Assembly (NCBI GenBank): GCA_963921795.1
Contig: OY997642.1
Span: 64,070,140 to 64,134,139 of the forward strand
Direction: 5' to 3'
Length of the DNA: 64,000 nucleotides
From: Nannobrachium achirus
Lineage: Eukaryota; Chordata; Actinopteri; Myctophiformes; Myctophidae
This document shows, one piece after another, positions 32,501 through 44,540 of the stretch. Position 1 is the first letter of the stretch; each line of letters begins with the position of its first letter. A model generated the notes under the pieces. The model saw nothing but the letters and a program-made list of their open reading frames with translations, was not told where the DNA came from and made no database searches. Made by a program: the position numbers and the translations under genes.

Positions 32501-34656
32501 AGTGCACTTGAATTGCACTCTTCTTTTACTCGAGGTATACTATGGTCATACTTGAACTGCACTACTTTTGAACTTGAACCATACCAGTTATATACTCAAA
32601 ACATACTATGCGTGAACTTCATGGACACCACTCTTTTACTTGAATTACACTATTCTTATACTTGAGGTATACTATGGTCATACTTGAACTGCACTACTTT
32701 TAAACTTGAAGTATACCATTTATATACTCAAAACATACTATGCGTGAACTTAATGTACACTACTATTTTACCTGCAGTGTACTTGAATTGAACGTTTCTT
32801 ATACTTGAAGTATTCCAGTTATATACTCAAAACATACTAGGCGTGAACTTAATGGACACTACTCTTTTACTTGCATTGTACTTGAATTGCACTTAGCTTA
32901 TACTTGACATATACTATGTGTATATTTGAACTGCACTATTTCTATACTCGAAGTATACCATTTATATACTCAACACATACTGTGCGTGAACTTAATGTTC
33001 ACTACTCTTTTACCTGCAGTGCACTTTAATTGCTCTTTTCTTATACTTGAGGTATACTATGGTCATACTTGAACTGCACTACTTTTAAACTTGAATCATA
33101 CCATTTATATACTCAAAACATACTGTGCGTGAACTTAATGTACACTACTCTTTTACCTGCAGTGCACTTGAATTGCACTCTTCTTTTACTTGAGGTATAC
33201 TATGGTCATACTTGAACTGCACTACTTTAAAACTTGAAGTATACCATTTATATACTCAACACATACTATGCGTGTACTTAATTAAAACTACTCTTTTACT
33301 TGAACTGCACTTGTTTTATATTTGACGTATACTACGTTTATATTTGAACTGCACTATTTTCATACTCGAGGTATACCATTTATATACTCAAAACATACTA
33401 TGCGTGAACTTAATGTACACTACTCTTTTACTTGCTGTGCACTTGTCTTATACTTGACGTAAACTGTGTTTATATTTGAACTGCACTATTTCCATACTCG
33501 AGGTATACCATTTATATACTCAACACATACTGTGCATGAACTTAATGTTCACTACTCTTTTACCTGCAGTGCACTTTAATTGCTCTTTTCTTATACTTGA
33601 AGTATACTATGGTCATACTTGAACTGCACTACTTTTAAACTTGAATCGTACCATTTATATACTCAAAACAAACTGTGCGTGAACTTAATGTACACTACTC
33701 TTTTACCTGCAGTGCGCTTGAATTGCACTCTTCTTTTACTTGAGGTATACTATGGTCATACTTGAACTGCACTACTTTTGAACTTGAACCATACCAGTTA
33801 TATACTCAAAACATACTATGCGTGAACTTCATGGACACTACTCTTTTACTTGAATTGCACTATTCTTATACTTGAGGTATACTATGGTCATACTTGAACT
33901 GCACTACTTTTAAACTTGAAGTATACCATTTATATACTCAAAACATACTATGCGTGAACCTAATGTACACTACTATTTTACCTGCAGTGTACTTGAATTG
34001 AACGTTTCTTATACTTGAAGTATACCAGTTATATACTCAAAACATACTAGGCGTGAACTTAATGGACACTACTCTTTTACTTGCATTGTACTTGAATTGC
34101 ACTTAGCTTATACTTGACATATACTACGTGTATATTTGAACTGCACTATTTGTATACTCGAAGTATACCATTTATATACTCAACATATACTCTGCGTGAA
34201 CTTAATGTTCACTACTCTTTTACCTGCAGTGCACTTTAATTGCACTTTTCTCATACTTGAGGTATGCTATGGTCATACTTGAACTGCACTATTTTCATAC
34301 TCAAAGTATACCAGTTATATACTCAAAACATACTATGTGTGAACCTAATGTACACTTGCTGTGTACTTGAATTGCACTTTTCTGAGGTATACTACTTTCA
34401 TACTTGAAATGCACTATCTTGAAGTATACCATTTATATACTCAGAACATACTATGCATGAACTTAATGTACACTACTCTTTACCTTTCAGTGTACTTGAA
34501 TTGCACGTTTTTTATACTTTACGTATACTACGTTTATACTTGAACTAGACTATTTTCATGCTTGAAGTATACCATTTACATACTCAAAACATTGAATTGC
34601 ACTTTTCTTATACTTGAGGTATACTATGTTTATACTTGAACTGCACTATTTTCATT
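29526..34656 (+). repeat. Left satellite arm of the foldback element
   Basis: Units read ...TACTTGAACTGCACTACTTT...GAAGTATACCATTTATATAC...ACATACTATGCGTGAACTTA...TTTTACCTGCAGTGCACTTG.... A higher-order duplication of 1,485 bp is seen (30,953 against 32,438 and neighbours, effectively identical), so recent amplification occurred inside this arm. Short reading frames here are by-products of the repeat. Confidence 0.9.
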
Positions 34657-35589
34657 GTAGCGACGGGGTGCAACTAATTAATATTCGAACACAGTTCTGC
34701 ATAGGTATTTTAATGGTTAAAGAAAGACAGTGTGAAATATTATAGCTTTGGAAATGGACTGTATATTCTGGAGTTGAGGTTATGCGCACCACAGGGCTCC
34801 AGTCAAAGAGCAGTAATCAATGATGACACTTGGTGTTTTATGTGGTTTTTATAAAGGAGGTAGTTGGCGGACACAAACATACACAATGATGAATGGTATC
34901 TGAAAATATAGAAATAATACATAAGGATAAGGAGACAATAAACGATATGCAGTAGTAACCTACACAAACATAGCATATTACTGAAATGCCATGCACTCAT
35001 GTGCCAGCTTAGACCCAGCATGCACTCACACACAGGTTAGACTAGGGCCTGTTAGCTTAGCCACTGAAGTTTAGCTAGCAAACACAATTACAAAAACAAA
35101 CTTTTTAAACCACACACAGATCAATTCTGACACAATGAACTGTTACCACATGAACCATTATTGCTCTGCAGGACAGAACTCACTTTGTCAAGAACGCATT
35201 CTTATGTGCATATGTTTGTGTGTGGCTGCACTCATGCATGTAAACAGTTGGGGGAATGTTTGGTGTTGCTGAACTGTCTGTAGATTTCACTCTGAATGTG
35301 TAGTCTTGCCGGTCCCATTATACACCTACAAATGAACAGATAAAGCACATTAGTAATATACAGTAGTAATATACTTTGAATTGACAAGTAGAATACTCAA
35401 GATTTGTGAAGATAATGTAAAGCTGTTATTTGTAAAACCCTTACCTTTGTCTGTCTCCTCCTCCCAGGGTGGTGTTCGGGCAAAAGAGTTCCCTCCGGTA
35501 ACACGCACACTATTTATAGTCCTGGGAGGGTGAAGCCAAGTGGGGGGTGGATAGAGGGGAGATTGAAAATGATTCTAATGCATTTAATA
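34657..35589 (-). repeat. Left inner arm of the foldback element, with promoter-like and splice-like signals
   Basis: Starts TGTAGCGACGGGGTGCAACT and is mirrored at 35,692-36,695. On the minus strand there is a TATA-like ACTATAAATAG (35,510-35,520), a good donor AAAG|GTAAGG at 35,445 and an acceptor TTCATTTGTAG before 35,325, followed by an ATG. This looks like the start of a spliced transcript heading away from the loop. No protein family is recognised. Confidence 0.7.
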
Positions 35590-35691
35590 ATGTATGGTGG
35601 GTGTACACATTTAGTGGGCATAGTGGTAATTGGAGATATGAATTAAAGGAGCATATCCATGTGCTAGTATTTTAAGTACTTTTGTATTATT

Positions 35692-36695
35692 AAATGCATT
35701 AGAATCATTCTCAATCTCCCCTCTATCCACTTCCCACTTGGTTTCACCCTCCCAGGACTATAAATAGGGTGTGTGTTCCCGGAGGGAACTCTTTTGCCCG
35801 AACACCACCCTGGGAGGAGGAGAACATCAGACAAAGGTATTATCATCACACATCTTGGCATTCTACTTGTCAATTCAAAGTATATTACTACTGTTGACTC
35901 CCATAACTAATGTGCTTTATCTGTTCATTTGTAGGTGTATAATGGGACCGGCAAGTCTACACATTCAGAGTGAAATCTACAGACAGTTCAGCAACACCAA
36001 ACCCCATCACCACCTTTATTGTCCCCATTTAGAGCAGGCATGCCTCAGGTACCCTCTGATCAGGACCCAGGTGACACTTTAGTTGAGGCAGTTGTTTGGG
36101 CAACTGTTTACATGCATGAGTGCAGCCACAAACAAACATATGCACATAAGAATGCGTTCTTGACAAAGTGAGTTGTTTTCTGTCCTGCAGAACAATAATG
36201 GTTCATGTGGTAACAGGTCATTGTATCAGAATTGATCTGTGTGTGGTTTAAAAAGTTTGTTTTTGTAATTGTGTTTGCTAGCTAAACTTCAGTGGCTAAG
36301 CTAACAGGCCCTAGTCTAACCTGTGTGTGAGTGCATGCTGGGTCTAAGCTGGCACATGAGTGCATGGCTCATTTCAGTAATATGCTACATTTGTGTAGGT
36401 TACTACTGCATATTGTTTATTGTCTCCTTATCCTTATGTAGTATTTCTATATTTTCAGATACCATTCATCATTGTGTATGTTTGTGTCCACCAACTACCT
36501 CCTTTATAAAAAACACATAAAACGCCATCAAGTGTCATCATTGATTACTGCTCTTTGACTGGAGCCCTGTGGTGGGCATAACCTCAACTCCAGAGTATAC
36601 AGTCCTCCATTTCCAAAGCTATAATATTTCACACTCTGTCTTTCTTTAACCATTACAATACTTATTAATTAGTTGCACCCCGTCGCTACAATGAA
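35692..36695 (+). repeat. Right inner arm of the foldback element
   Basis: Mirror of 34,657-35,589, with a plus-strand TATAAATAG (35,759), donor AAAG|GTATTA at 35,836 and acceptor TTCATTTGTAG at 35,934. An ATG at 35,942 opens 46 codons (start MGPASLHIQSEIYR). The donor is weaker than the left-arm one. Transcription would again run away from the loop. Confidence 0.7.
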
Positions 36696-39600
36696 AATAG
36701 TGCAGTTCAAGTATAAACATAGTATACCTCAAGTATAAGAAAAGTGCAATTCAAGTATGTTTTGAGTATATAAATGGTATACTTCAAGTATGAAAATAGT
36801 GCAGTTCAAGTATAAAGGTAGTATACGTAAAGTATAAAAAAACGTGCAATTCAAGTACACTGCAAGTAAAAGAGTAGTGACCATTAAGTTGACGTATAGT
36901 ATGTTTTGAGTATATAACTGGTATGGTTCAAGTTTAAAAGTAGTGCAGTTCAAGTATGACCATAGTATACCTCAAGTAAAAGAAGAGTGCAATTCAAGTG
37001 CACTGCAAGTAAAAGAGTAGTGTACATTAAATTCACACATAGTATGTTTTGAGTATATAAATGGTATACTTCAAGTTTAAAATTAATGCAATTCAAATAT
37101 AAACGTAGTATACGTCAAGTATAAGAATAGTGCAATTCAAGTAAAAGAGTAGTGTCCATCAAGTTCATGCATAGTATGTTCCGAGCATATAAATGCTATA
37201 CTTCAAGTATGAAAAAAGTGCCGCTCAAATATAAACGTAGTATACCTCATGTATAAGAAAAGTGCAATTCAAGTACACTAGAGGTAAATGAGTAGTGCAC
37301 ATTAAGTTGATGCATAGTATAGTTTGAGTATATAAATGGTATACTTCAAGGTTAAAAGTAGTGCAATTCAAATATAAACGTAGTATACGTCATGTATAAG
37401 AAAAGTGCAATTCAAGTAAAAGAGTAGTGTCCATTAAGTTCACGCATAGTATGTTAAAGTATAAACGTAGTATACCTCAAGTATAATAAAAGTGCAATTT
37501 AAGTACATTCAAAGTAAAAGAGTAGTGTACATAACGTTCACACATAGTATATTTTCAGTATATGAATGCTATACTTCAAGTATGAAAATAGGGCAGTTCA
37601 AGTATAAACATAGTATACGTCAACTATAAAAAACATGCAATTCAAGTACACTGCAAGTAAGAGAGTAGTGTACATTAGTGTCCATTAAGTTCACGCATAG
37701 TACGTTAAAGTATAAACGTAGTATTCCTCAAGTATAATAAAAGTGCAATTTAAGTACATTCAAAGTAAAAGAGTAGTGTACATTACGTTCACACATAGTA
37801 TATTTTCAGTATATAAATGCTATACTTCAAGTATGAAAATAGGGCAGTTCAAGTATAAACATAGTATACGTCAACTATAAAAAACATGCAATTCAAGTAC
37901 ACTGCAAGTAAGAGAGTAGTGTACATTAAGTTCACACATAGTGTGTTTTGTGTATATAAATGGTATACCTAAAGTATAAGAAAAGTGCAATTCAAGTACA
38001 CTGCAAGTAAAAGAGTAGTGTACATTAAGTTCACGCTTAGTATGTTTGGAGTATATAATAGTGCAGGTCAAGTATAAACGTAGTATACGTCAAGTATAAG
38101 AAAAGTGCAATTCAAGTACCCTGCAAGTAAAAGAGTAGTGTACATTAAGTTCACGCACAGTTTTTTTTTTAGTATATAAATGGTATACTTCAAGTATAAG
38201 AAAAGTGCAATTCAAGTGCACTGCATGTAAAAGAGTTCTGTACAGTAAGTTAACGTAGAGTATGTTAGGAGTATTTAAATGGTATACTTCAAGTAAGAAA
38301 ATAGTACAGTTCAAGTATAAACGTAGTATACCTCAAGTATAAGAAAAGTGCAATTCAAGTACACTGCTAGTAAAATACTAGTGTACATTAAGTTCATGCA
38401 TAGTATGTTTAGAGTATATAAATGGTATACCTCAAGTCTGAAAATAGTGCAGTTCAAATATAAACGTAGTATACGTCAAGTATAAGAAAGATGCAATTCA
38501 AGTACACTGCAAATAAAAGAGTAGTGTACATTAAGCTCACGCATAGTATGTTTGGAGTATATAAATGGTATACCTCAAGTCTGAAAATAGTGCAGTTCAA
38601 ATATAAACGTAGTATACGTCAAGTATAAGAAACGTGCAATTCAAGTACAATGCAAGTAAAAGAGTAGTGTCCATTAAGTTCACGCACAGTATGGTTTGAG
38701 TATATAACTGCTATTCTTCAAGTATAAGAAAAGTGCAATTCAAGTACACTGCAGGTAAAAGAGTAGTGTCCATTAAGTTCACACAGTATGTTTAGAGTAT
38801 ATAACTGGTATGGTGCAAGTTTAAAGGTAGTGCAGTTGAAGTATGACCATAGTATACCTCACGTATAAGAAAAGTGCAATTCAAGTTTAAAAGTAGTGAA
38901 ATTCAAGTATAAATGTAGTATACGTCAAGTATAAGAAAAATGCAATTCAAGTACACTGCAAATAAAAGAGTAGTTTACATTAAGCTCACGCATAGTATGT
39001 TTGGAGTATATAAATGGTATACCTCAAGTCTGAAAATAGTGCAGTTCAAATATAAACGTAGTATACGTCAAGTATAAGAAACGTGCAATTCAAGTACAAT
39101 GCAAGTAAAAGAGTAGTGTCCATTAAGTTCACGCACAGTATGGTTTGAGTATATAACTGGTATTCTTTAAGTATAAGAAAAGTGCAATTCAAGTACACTG
39201 CAGGTAAAAGAGTAGTGTCCAGTAAGTTCACGCACAGTATGTTTAGAGTATATAACCGGTATGGTGAAAGTTTAAAAGTAGTGCAGTTGAAGTATGACCA
39301 TAGTATACTTCAATTATAAGAAAAGTGCAATTCAAGTACACTGCAAATACAAGAGTAGTGTACATTAAGTTCAAGCATAGTATGTTTGTAGTATATAAAT
39401 GGTATACCTCAAGTATGAAAATAGTGCAGTTCAAATATAAACGTAGTATACGTCAAGTATAAGAAACGTGCAATTCAAGTACAATGCAAGTAAAAGAGTA
39501 GTGTCCATTAAGTTCACGCACAGTATGGTTTGAGTATACAACTGATATTCTTCAAGTATAAGAAAAGTGCAATTCAAGTACACTGCAGGTAAAAGAGTAG

Positions 39601-41285
39601 TGTCCATTAAGTTCACCCACAGTATGTTTAGAGTATATAACTGGTATGTTGCAAGTTTAAAAGTAGTGCAGTTGAAGTATGACCATAGTATACCTCACGT
39701 ATAAGAAAAGTGCAATTCAAGTACACTGCAAATACAAGAGTAGTGTACATTAAGTTCAAGCATAGTATGTTTGTAGTATATAAATGGTATACCTCAAGTA
39801 TGAAAATAGTGCAGTTCAAATATAAACATAGTATACGTCAAGTATAAGAAACGTGCAATTCAAGTACAATGCAAGTAAAAGAGTAGTGTCCATTAAGTTC
39901 ACGCACAGTATGGTTTGAGTATATAACTGGTATTCTTCAAGTATAAGAAAAGTGCAATTCAAGTACACTGCAGGTAAAAGAGTAGTGTCCATTAAGTTCA
40001 CGCACAGTATGTTTAGAGTATATAACTGGTATGTTGCAAGTTTAAAAGTAGTGCAGTTGAAGTATGACCATAGTATACCTCATGTATAAGAAAAGTGCAA
40101 TTCAAGTTTAAAAGTAGTGAAATTCAAGTATAAATGTAGTATACGTCAAGTATAAGAAAAGTGCAATTTAAGTACCCTGTAAGTAAAAGAGTAGTGTACA
40201 TTAAGTTCACACATAATATGTTTTGTGTATAAATGGTATACCTCTAGTATAATAAAAGTGCAATTCAATTACACTGCAAGTGTACATTAAGTTCATGCAT
40301 AGTATGTTTGGAGTATATAATAGTGCATTTCAAGTACAATCGTATTATACGTCATGCATAATTAAAGTGCAATTCAAGTACCCTGCAAGTAAAAGAGTAG
40401 TGTACATTACGTTCACACATAGTATGTTTTGTGAAAATACATGGTACACCTCAAGTATAAGAAAAGTGCAATTCAAGTACACTGCAAGTAAAAGAGTAGT
40501 GTCCATTAAGTTCACGCACAGTATGGTTTGTGTCTATAACTGGTATTCTTCAAGTATAAGAAAAGTGCAATTCAAGTACACTGCAGGTAAAAGAGTAGTG
40601 TCCATTAAGTTCACGCACAGTATGTTTAGAGTATATAACCGGTATGGTGCAAGTTTAAAAGTAGTGCAGTTGAAGTATGACCATAGTATACCTCAAGTAT
40701 AAGAAAAGTGCAATTCAAGTACACTGCAAATAAAAGAGTAGTGTACATTAAGTTCACGCATAGTATGTTTGTAGTATATACATTTTGTGTAAATAAATAT
40801 GGTACCCCTCAAGTATAAGAAAAGTGCAATTCAAGTACACTGCAAGTAAAAGAGTAGTGTACATTAAGTTCACGCATAGTATGTTTGGAGTATATAAATG
40901 GTATACTTCATGTATGAAAATAGTGCAGTTCAAGTATAAATCTAGTATACCTCAAGCATAAGCACTACAGGTGCACAGTGTAGGGCAACTACCTCAAGCA
41001 GCCAGTGTGAGAAATATACAAGTATACACCCACAAGCAAGATACTGTATAAGAACACAGTACTATAGAATATAGGCTGCACTTGAAATGAAGGAAAAGTA
41101 TACTTAAACTTTTGCTGTGTACTCGTCAGTATAAACTAAGTATACTTTTGTTAAGTATATTCCTGATAGTACATTTTAAGTAAACAGAAAAGTATACTTA
41201 CCAAAGTATTAGTTTAGACAAAGTATACTTAGTTCATAACAAGTATACTCAGAGTATACGTAAGTATACTACTTTTTGGTAAGGG
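36696..41285 (-). repeat. Right satellite arm of the foldback element
   Basis: Same satellite in reverse orientation. A 385-bp higher-order unit is repeated about three times (39,046-39,231; 39,431-39,616; 39,816-40,001 are corresponding pieces). It ends in CTACTTTTTGGTAAGGG. Confidence 0.9.
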
Positions 41286-41405
41286 TACCTACCGGTACCT
41301 ACCTACCTACTAGTGATGTGCGGGCCGGCCCGAACCCGCGGTCCCCCGCGGTCAGTTCGCAGGCTGGGTTGAGCTGGGTCAAGAAATGTTCACTTTATTG
41401 GCGGG

Positions 41406-41631
41406 CAGAAGCGGCGATTACGGTGGGCAGTGTGGGCAAGTGCCCAGAGGCGCCAAGCCACCGGGGGCGCCGAAGGCGCCCCCGTGCGGTGTGCTGAGCG
41501 CCTCACAGTAAAATACATTTCTACTAATTACCCATCAACCCATGTGTCGGCAGTGTGTCATAAGGACCGATTGAAAATGACACGGCAGTTCATTAATATC
41601 ACCGCAAATCCCTCTCTCTCTCTCTTTCTCA

Positions 41632-41681
<50 letters not shown>

Positions 41682-42491
41682 TCACTCTCACATGCACGTT
41701 AGTTTGGTTGCACAAAAACACACGGGTTAAGCTACACTTTTTCCTGTTAATAATAACCTATGTGAAATAAGCTGCATTGGGAGATACGCGGCAGACACTT
41801 TATTGTGAAGGTAAGACAGGAAATGATAGTTGTTGCTGGGTTGGCCCTAGTTGTCGGTTTGTTATGATGTCGCTAAAGTCTGTGAGCTGCATTGGTTTGG
41901 AATACCCCGCGCAGTTTAAGTTATACATGAATGGACAGTCAAAATAAGTTGTATTATCAGAACTGTTTAGCCTACATTAATTTGCGAACGGGGCGCTGGG
42001 GGGAGAGAGAAGACAGCAGTCCATTTCAGCGTCATCTTGCAACGTGCACCCACGGGAATCATGGAAGACACGCAGGACAACTAACAACCCATATAAAACA
42101 AACTTTATACACTCGATTGACGTTCTTTATGAGGAGATGTTATGGAAACTGTACGAGATCACCACCAAAGCCTTTACAACCTTCCCAAAGTTGCATAGAG
42201 ATGCATGGACATCGTGACCACTCGACCATAGCAGTGAGTAGTCTATAATTATCGGACTTTCTTTATCCTCCCCATTTAGACACTTACTGTAGCTGTGAAG
42301 TATAAAGTGATGGTTATTTCATTTTGAAGTAAATGTGTTATTTCATTTTCAAACAGTATAGTCTCTCTGTGTTGTTATTTAACCTTTCAGAAGCCCATTT
42401 GGGGTATGTACAGACGGGGGGGGGGGGGGGGGGGGGGGGGCGCATCATAGGTACACTGCCCAGAGCGTCAGAGCCTGTTCCCCCGGGCCTG
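41406..42491 (+). mobile_element. hAT-like non-autonomous element, 1,086 bp
   Basis: An 8-bp duplication TTGGCGGG flanks it (41,398-41,405 and 42,492-42,499). The ends are CAG...CTG, typical of hAT. The left arm has the uninterrupted site (TATTGGCGGGGCAGG, on the minus strand near 8,570). Inside: (CT)n at 41,610-41,677 and poly-G at 42,415-42,440. No transposase frame. Confidence 0.8.
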
Positions 42492-42499
42492 TTGGCGGG

Positions 42500-43839
42500 G
42501 CAGGTTGGGCCGGTCCGTAACCGTCTTTTCAAATAATGTTCAATGCGCAACAAGCGTCCTTCCCTATGCTTGCCAGCCAAGCTGCAGAGCATCCCTTGAA
42601 AGTCAAGGGACGCTGATGTGTGAGTGTCGTCATGTCATTCTCATTAAGTCCATTGTACTTCCTGTAAGTAGACTTAAAAATAAATACAGTTGCCTAATCA
42701 TATTACAGGAGGGTCTTATTTTGAAATCCACTGTATTAACAGGAAATGTTACAGCATGTTCTTATTGGCTACTTGCTGCAGCCTACAAGATGTAAACATG
42801 AATAACATGGATTATACACAAGCTTTTGACTAAACTAAAGTTCATATGATATGAAAACCACTGTGACTTAAACAATGTACAATTGTACATTGTTTGAAAG
42901 TGTGTTAAACTGCAGCAATAGGTGAGTGGACTGGTTAATTACCTTATGCTGGTTTGGCTGCTGTTGTGGGTGAGAGAGGCATCAGAGCTCTGATAAAAAG
43001 TTGACGGTGCACTTAAACATTTTGGTCTTTTCTCTTTGTTTATTTTGTCTTGCACCAGTGACTAGGCTATCTGCAACATCTGTGCCCGTATGTACAGTAT
43101 AGATAAGCCGCCCGTGAGCTGTTCTGTCTGGCCCCACCACAAAAAAAGTATTTTTGGGGGACTAGTGAAAGTTACAGGTAAGGACAGTGTGATATGAAAC
43201 ATACTGTAAGCTTAGCATAATCACAGTAATCCTTAACCCTTAAAGTGCGGGTGCCATGATTTATTCCCCCTCTAAAACATGATTATCAACTATTATGATT
43301 ATACTAGGAGGAAGATTTTTTTCAAAAAAAGTGTACAGAAAGAGTTAAAATGATGTTTTTATGTGACCATTAAGTATGCGTGGTTGTCATGGTGGGTGGT
43401 GACCCAGCTGAAGTTAGCCACACCCCACAGTGTTGGGTGAATGGTAATTAGGGGAGGAGTTGATTGTGTGATGTAATAAGTATGGGTGTTTTTGAAACGG
43501 CACATCTGACCCAGCAGGTGGCATCCTCCAGCTAAAAACCCAAATAAAAAGAGAATGCATAATCGCTCATAATAACCACACCAGGGGGGTCTAATGATGT
43601 ACTGTCAACCTCCTAGACACATGAAAACCAGAAAAAGTACAAAACTATGGCACCACCTCTTTAAGTTCTGTTCGGGTCATTTTGACCCGTTTTGCATTTT
43701 CATTTGAAAGAAAAAGGTAGAAGTTTTTTTTTTTTTCCCACCTGAAACTCACTGGCCTTAAAGATTCTTCTGTGAATAACATGTAAAAAATATATTTTTG
43801 CACTACGCCCATGCTACACCCCTCCCATTTTTTTGACCC
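42500..43839. other. End of right arm and unassigned sequence
   Basis: 42,500-43,165 mirrors 7,610-8,560. Beyond this to 43,839 no gene or repeat is recognised. It still lies in the A2-B2 intron of gene R. Confidence 0.6.
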
Positions 43840-44540
43840 TCTAATGCTTATGCTTAACTTAACAAATCGCCCTCAGACGAGCCTTCCATCGTCGCTTCCA
43901 GTCATCCCGGTTCTCCATACATCTGGCCAGCTTGTTGGTGCTTTGTGCTCCTACGTCTTTCTTGAGTACATCCACGCATGTTATTGTGGGACGTCCTCGT
44001 GGCCGGTGCCCATGTGTTGGTTCCCACAGAACCAGTTTGCTGGCAGGAAGCTCCTGGTGTCTTTGGCAGTGCCCTGCTAGTCTCATTCTTCTGGCAGCAA
44101 TTTTCTCGCTCACCCTTGGTATTCCCTCATACAGGCTCTTGTTGGTAACATGTGCACTCTTGCTGATGTTAAGTACTGCACGCAACATTCTGGTGTAGCA
44201 CCAATCTAGAGACTTCTGCAGGGTTGGCCTCAGGGTCCAGCATTCACTGCCATATAGGAGAACAGACTCTACCGTTGCAAAGAAGAAGCTGAGTTTGATT
44301 GGCGGGGGAGGCTGGAGTTCCATACACTGTTCATGCCGTTCAGGGCCTTCCATTCAAGTGCCTTCCTCACTTTAAGATCTTTCTCGGTTGAGTTGACCCA
44401 TGCGCCCAGGTACTTGAAGTCCTTGACTTCCTTCAGCACAGCACCTCCTGTTGTTGTCAGAGGTGGGTGTTCCGGTAAGTTATAGGTAATAACCTCAGTT
44501 TTTTGGCATTTAGCCTAAGGCCAACCTTGGCACACTCTAA

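Larger units (their letters stand above)
29526..41285. mobile_element. Giant foldback-type element, 11.76 kb
   Basis: The termini CCCTTACCAAAAAGTAGTA and its exact reverse complement lie at the two ends. The whole element is an inverted repeat: outer arms 29,526-34,656 and 36,696-41,285 are tandem repeats of a unit of roughly 130-150 bp, in opposite orientation. Inner arms 34,657-35,589 and 35,692-36,695 are unique, and the loop is about 100 bp. There is no transposase, so it is non-autonomous. Very long TIRs made of subrepeats recall Foldback/Galileo-type elements. The superfamily is not settled, because the microsatellite flank hides any target duplication. The left arm of the large palindrome lacks it. 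Confidence 0.85.
18062..43165 (-). repeat. Right arm of the giant SRCR palindrome
   Basis: Inverted partner of 7,610-17,296, expanded to 25 kb by insertions at 20,406-21,201, about 21,593-22,535, about 23,713-24,180, 25,641-26,145, 26,171-26,658, about 26,930-28,660, 28,905-29,004, 29,526-41,285 and 41,406-42,491. Similarity ends near 43,165, at sequence matching 7,610 (CCACCACAAAAAAAGTA against CCACCAAACCCAGTAAAAAA). Confidence 0.9.

Noticed and set aside
29900-41000. Open frames of 60-140 codons such as 30,953-31,180, 32,438-32,665, 39,046-40,001 and 40,280-40,702
   Set aside because: They repeat with the satellite period (motifs like LNCTFLILEVYHLYT) and match no family; they are by-products of the tandem repeat.
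7610-43165. Palindrome as an assembly fold-back artefact
   Set aside because: The arms differ by many substitutions and by insertions with proper target duplications, which a false duplication would not show.
43859-44353. Independent gene on the minus strand
   Set aside because: The sequence is the C-terminal tail of a LINE reverse transcriptase, continuing in other frames and across inserted elements.
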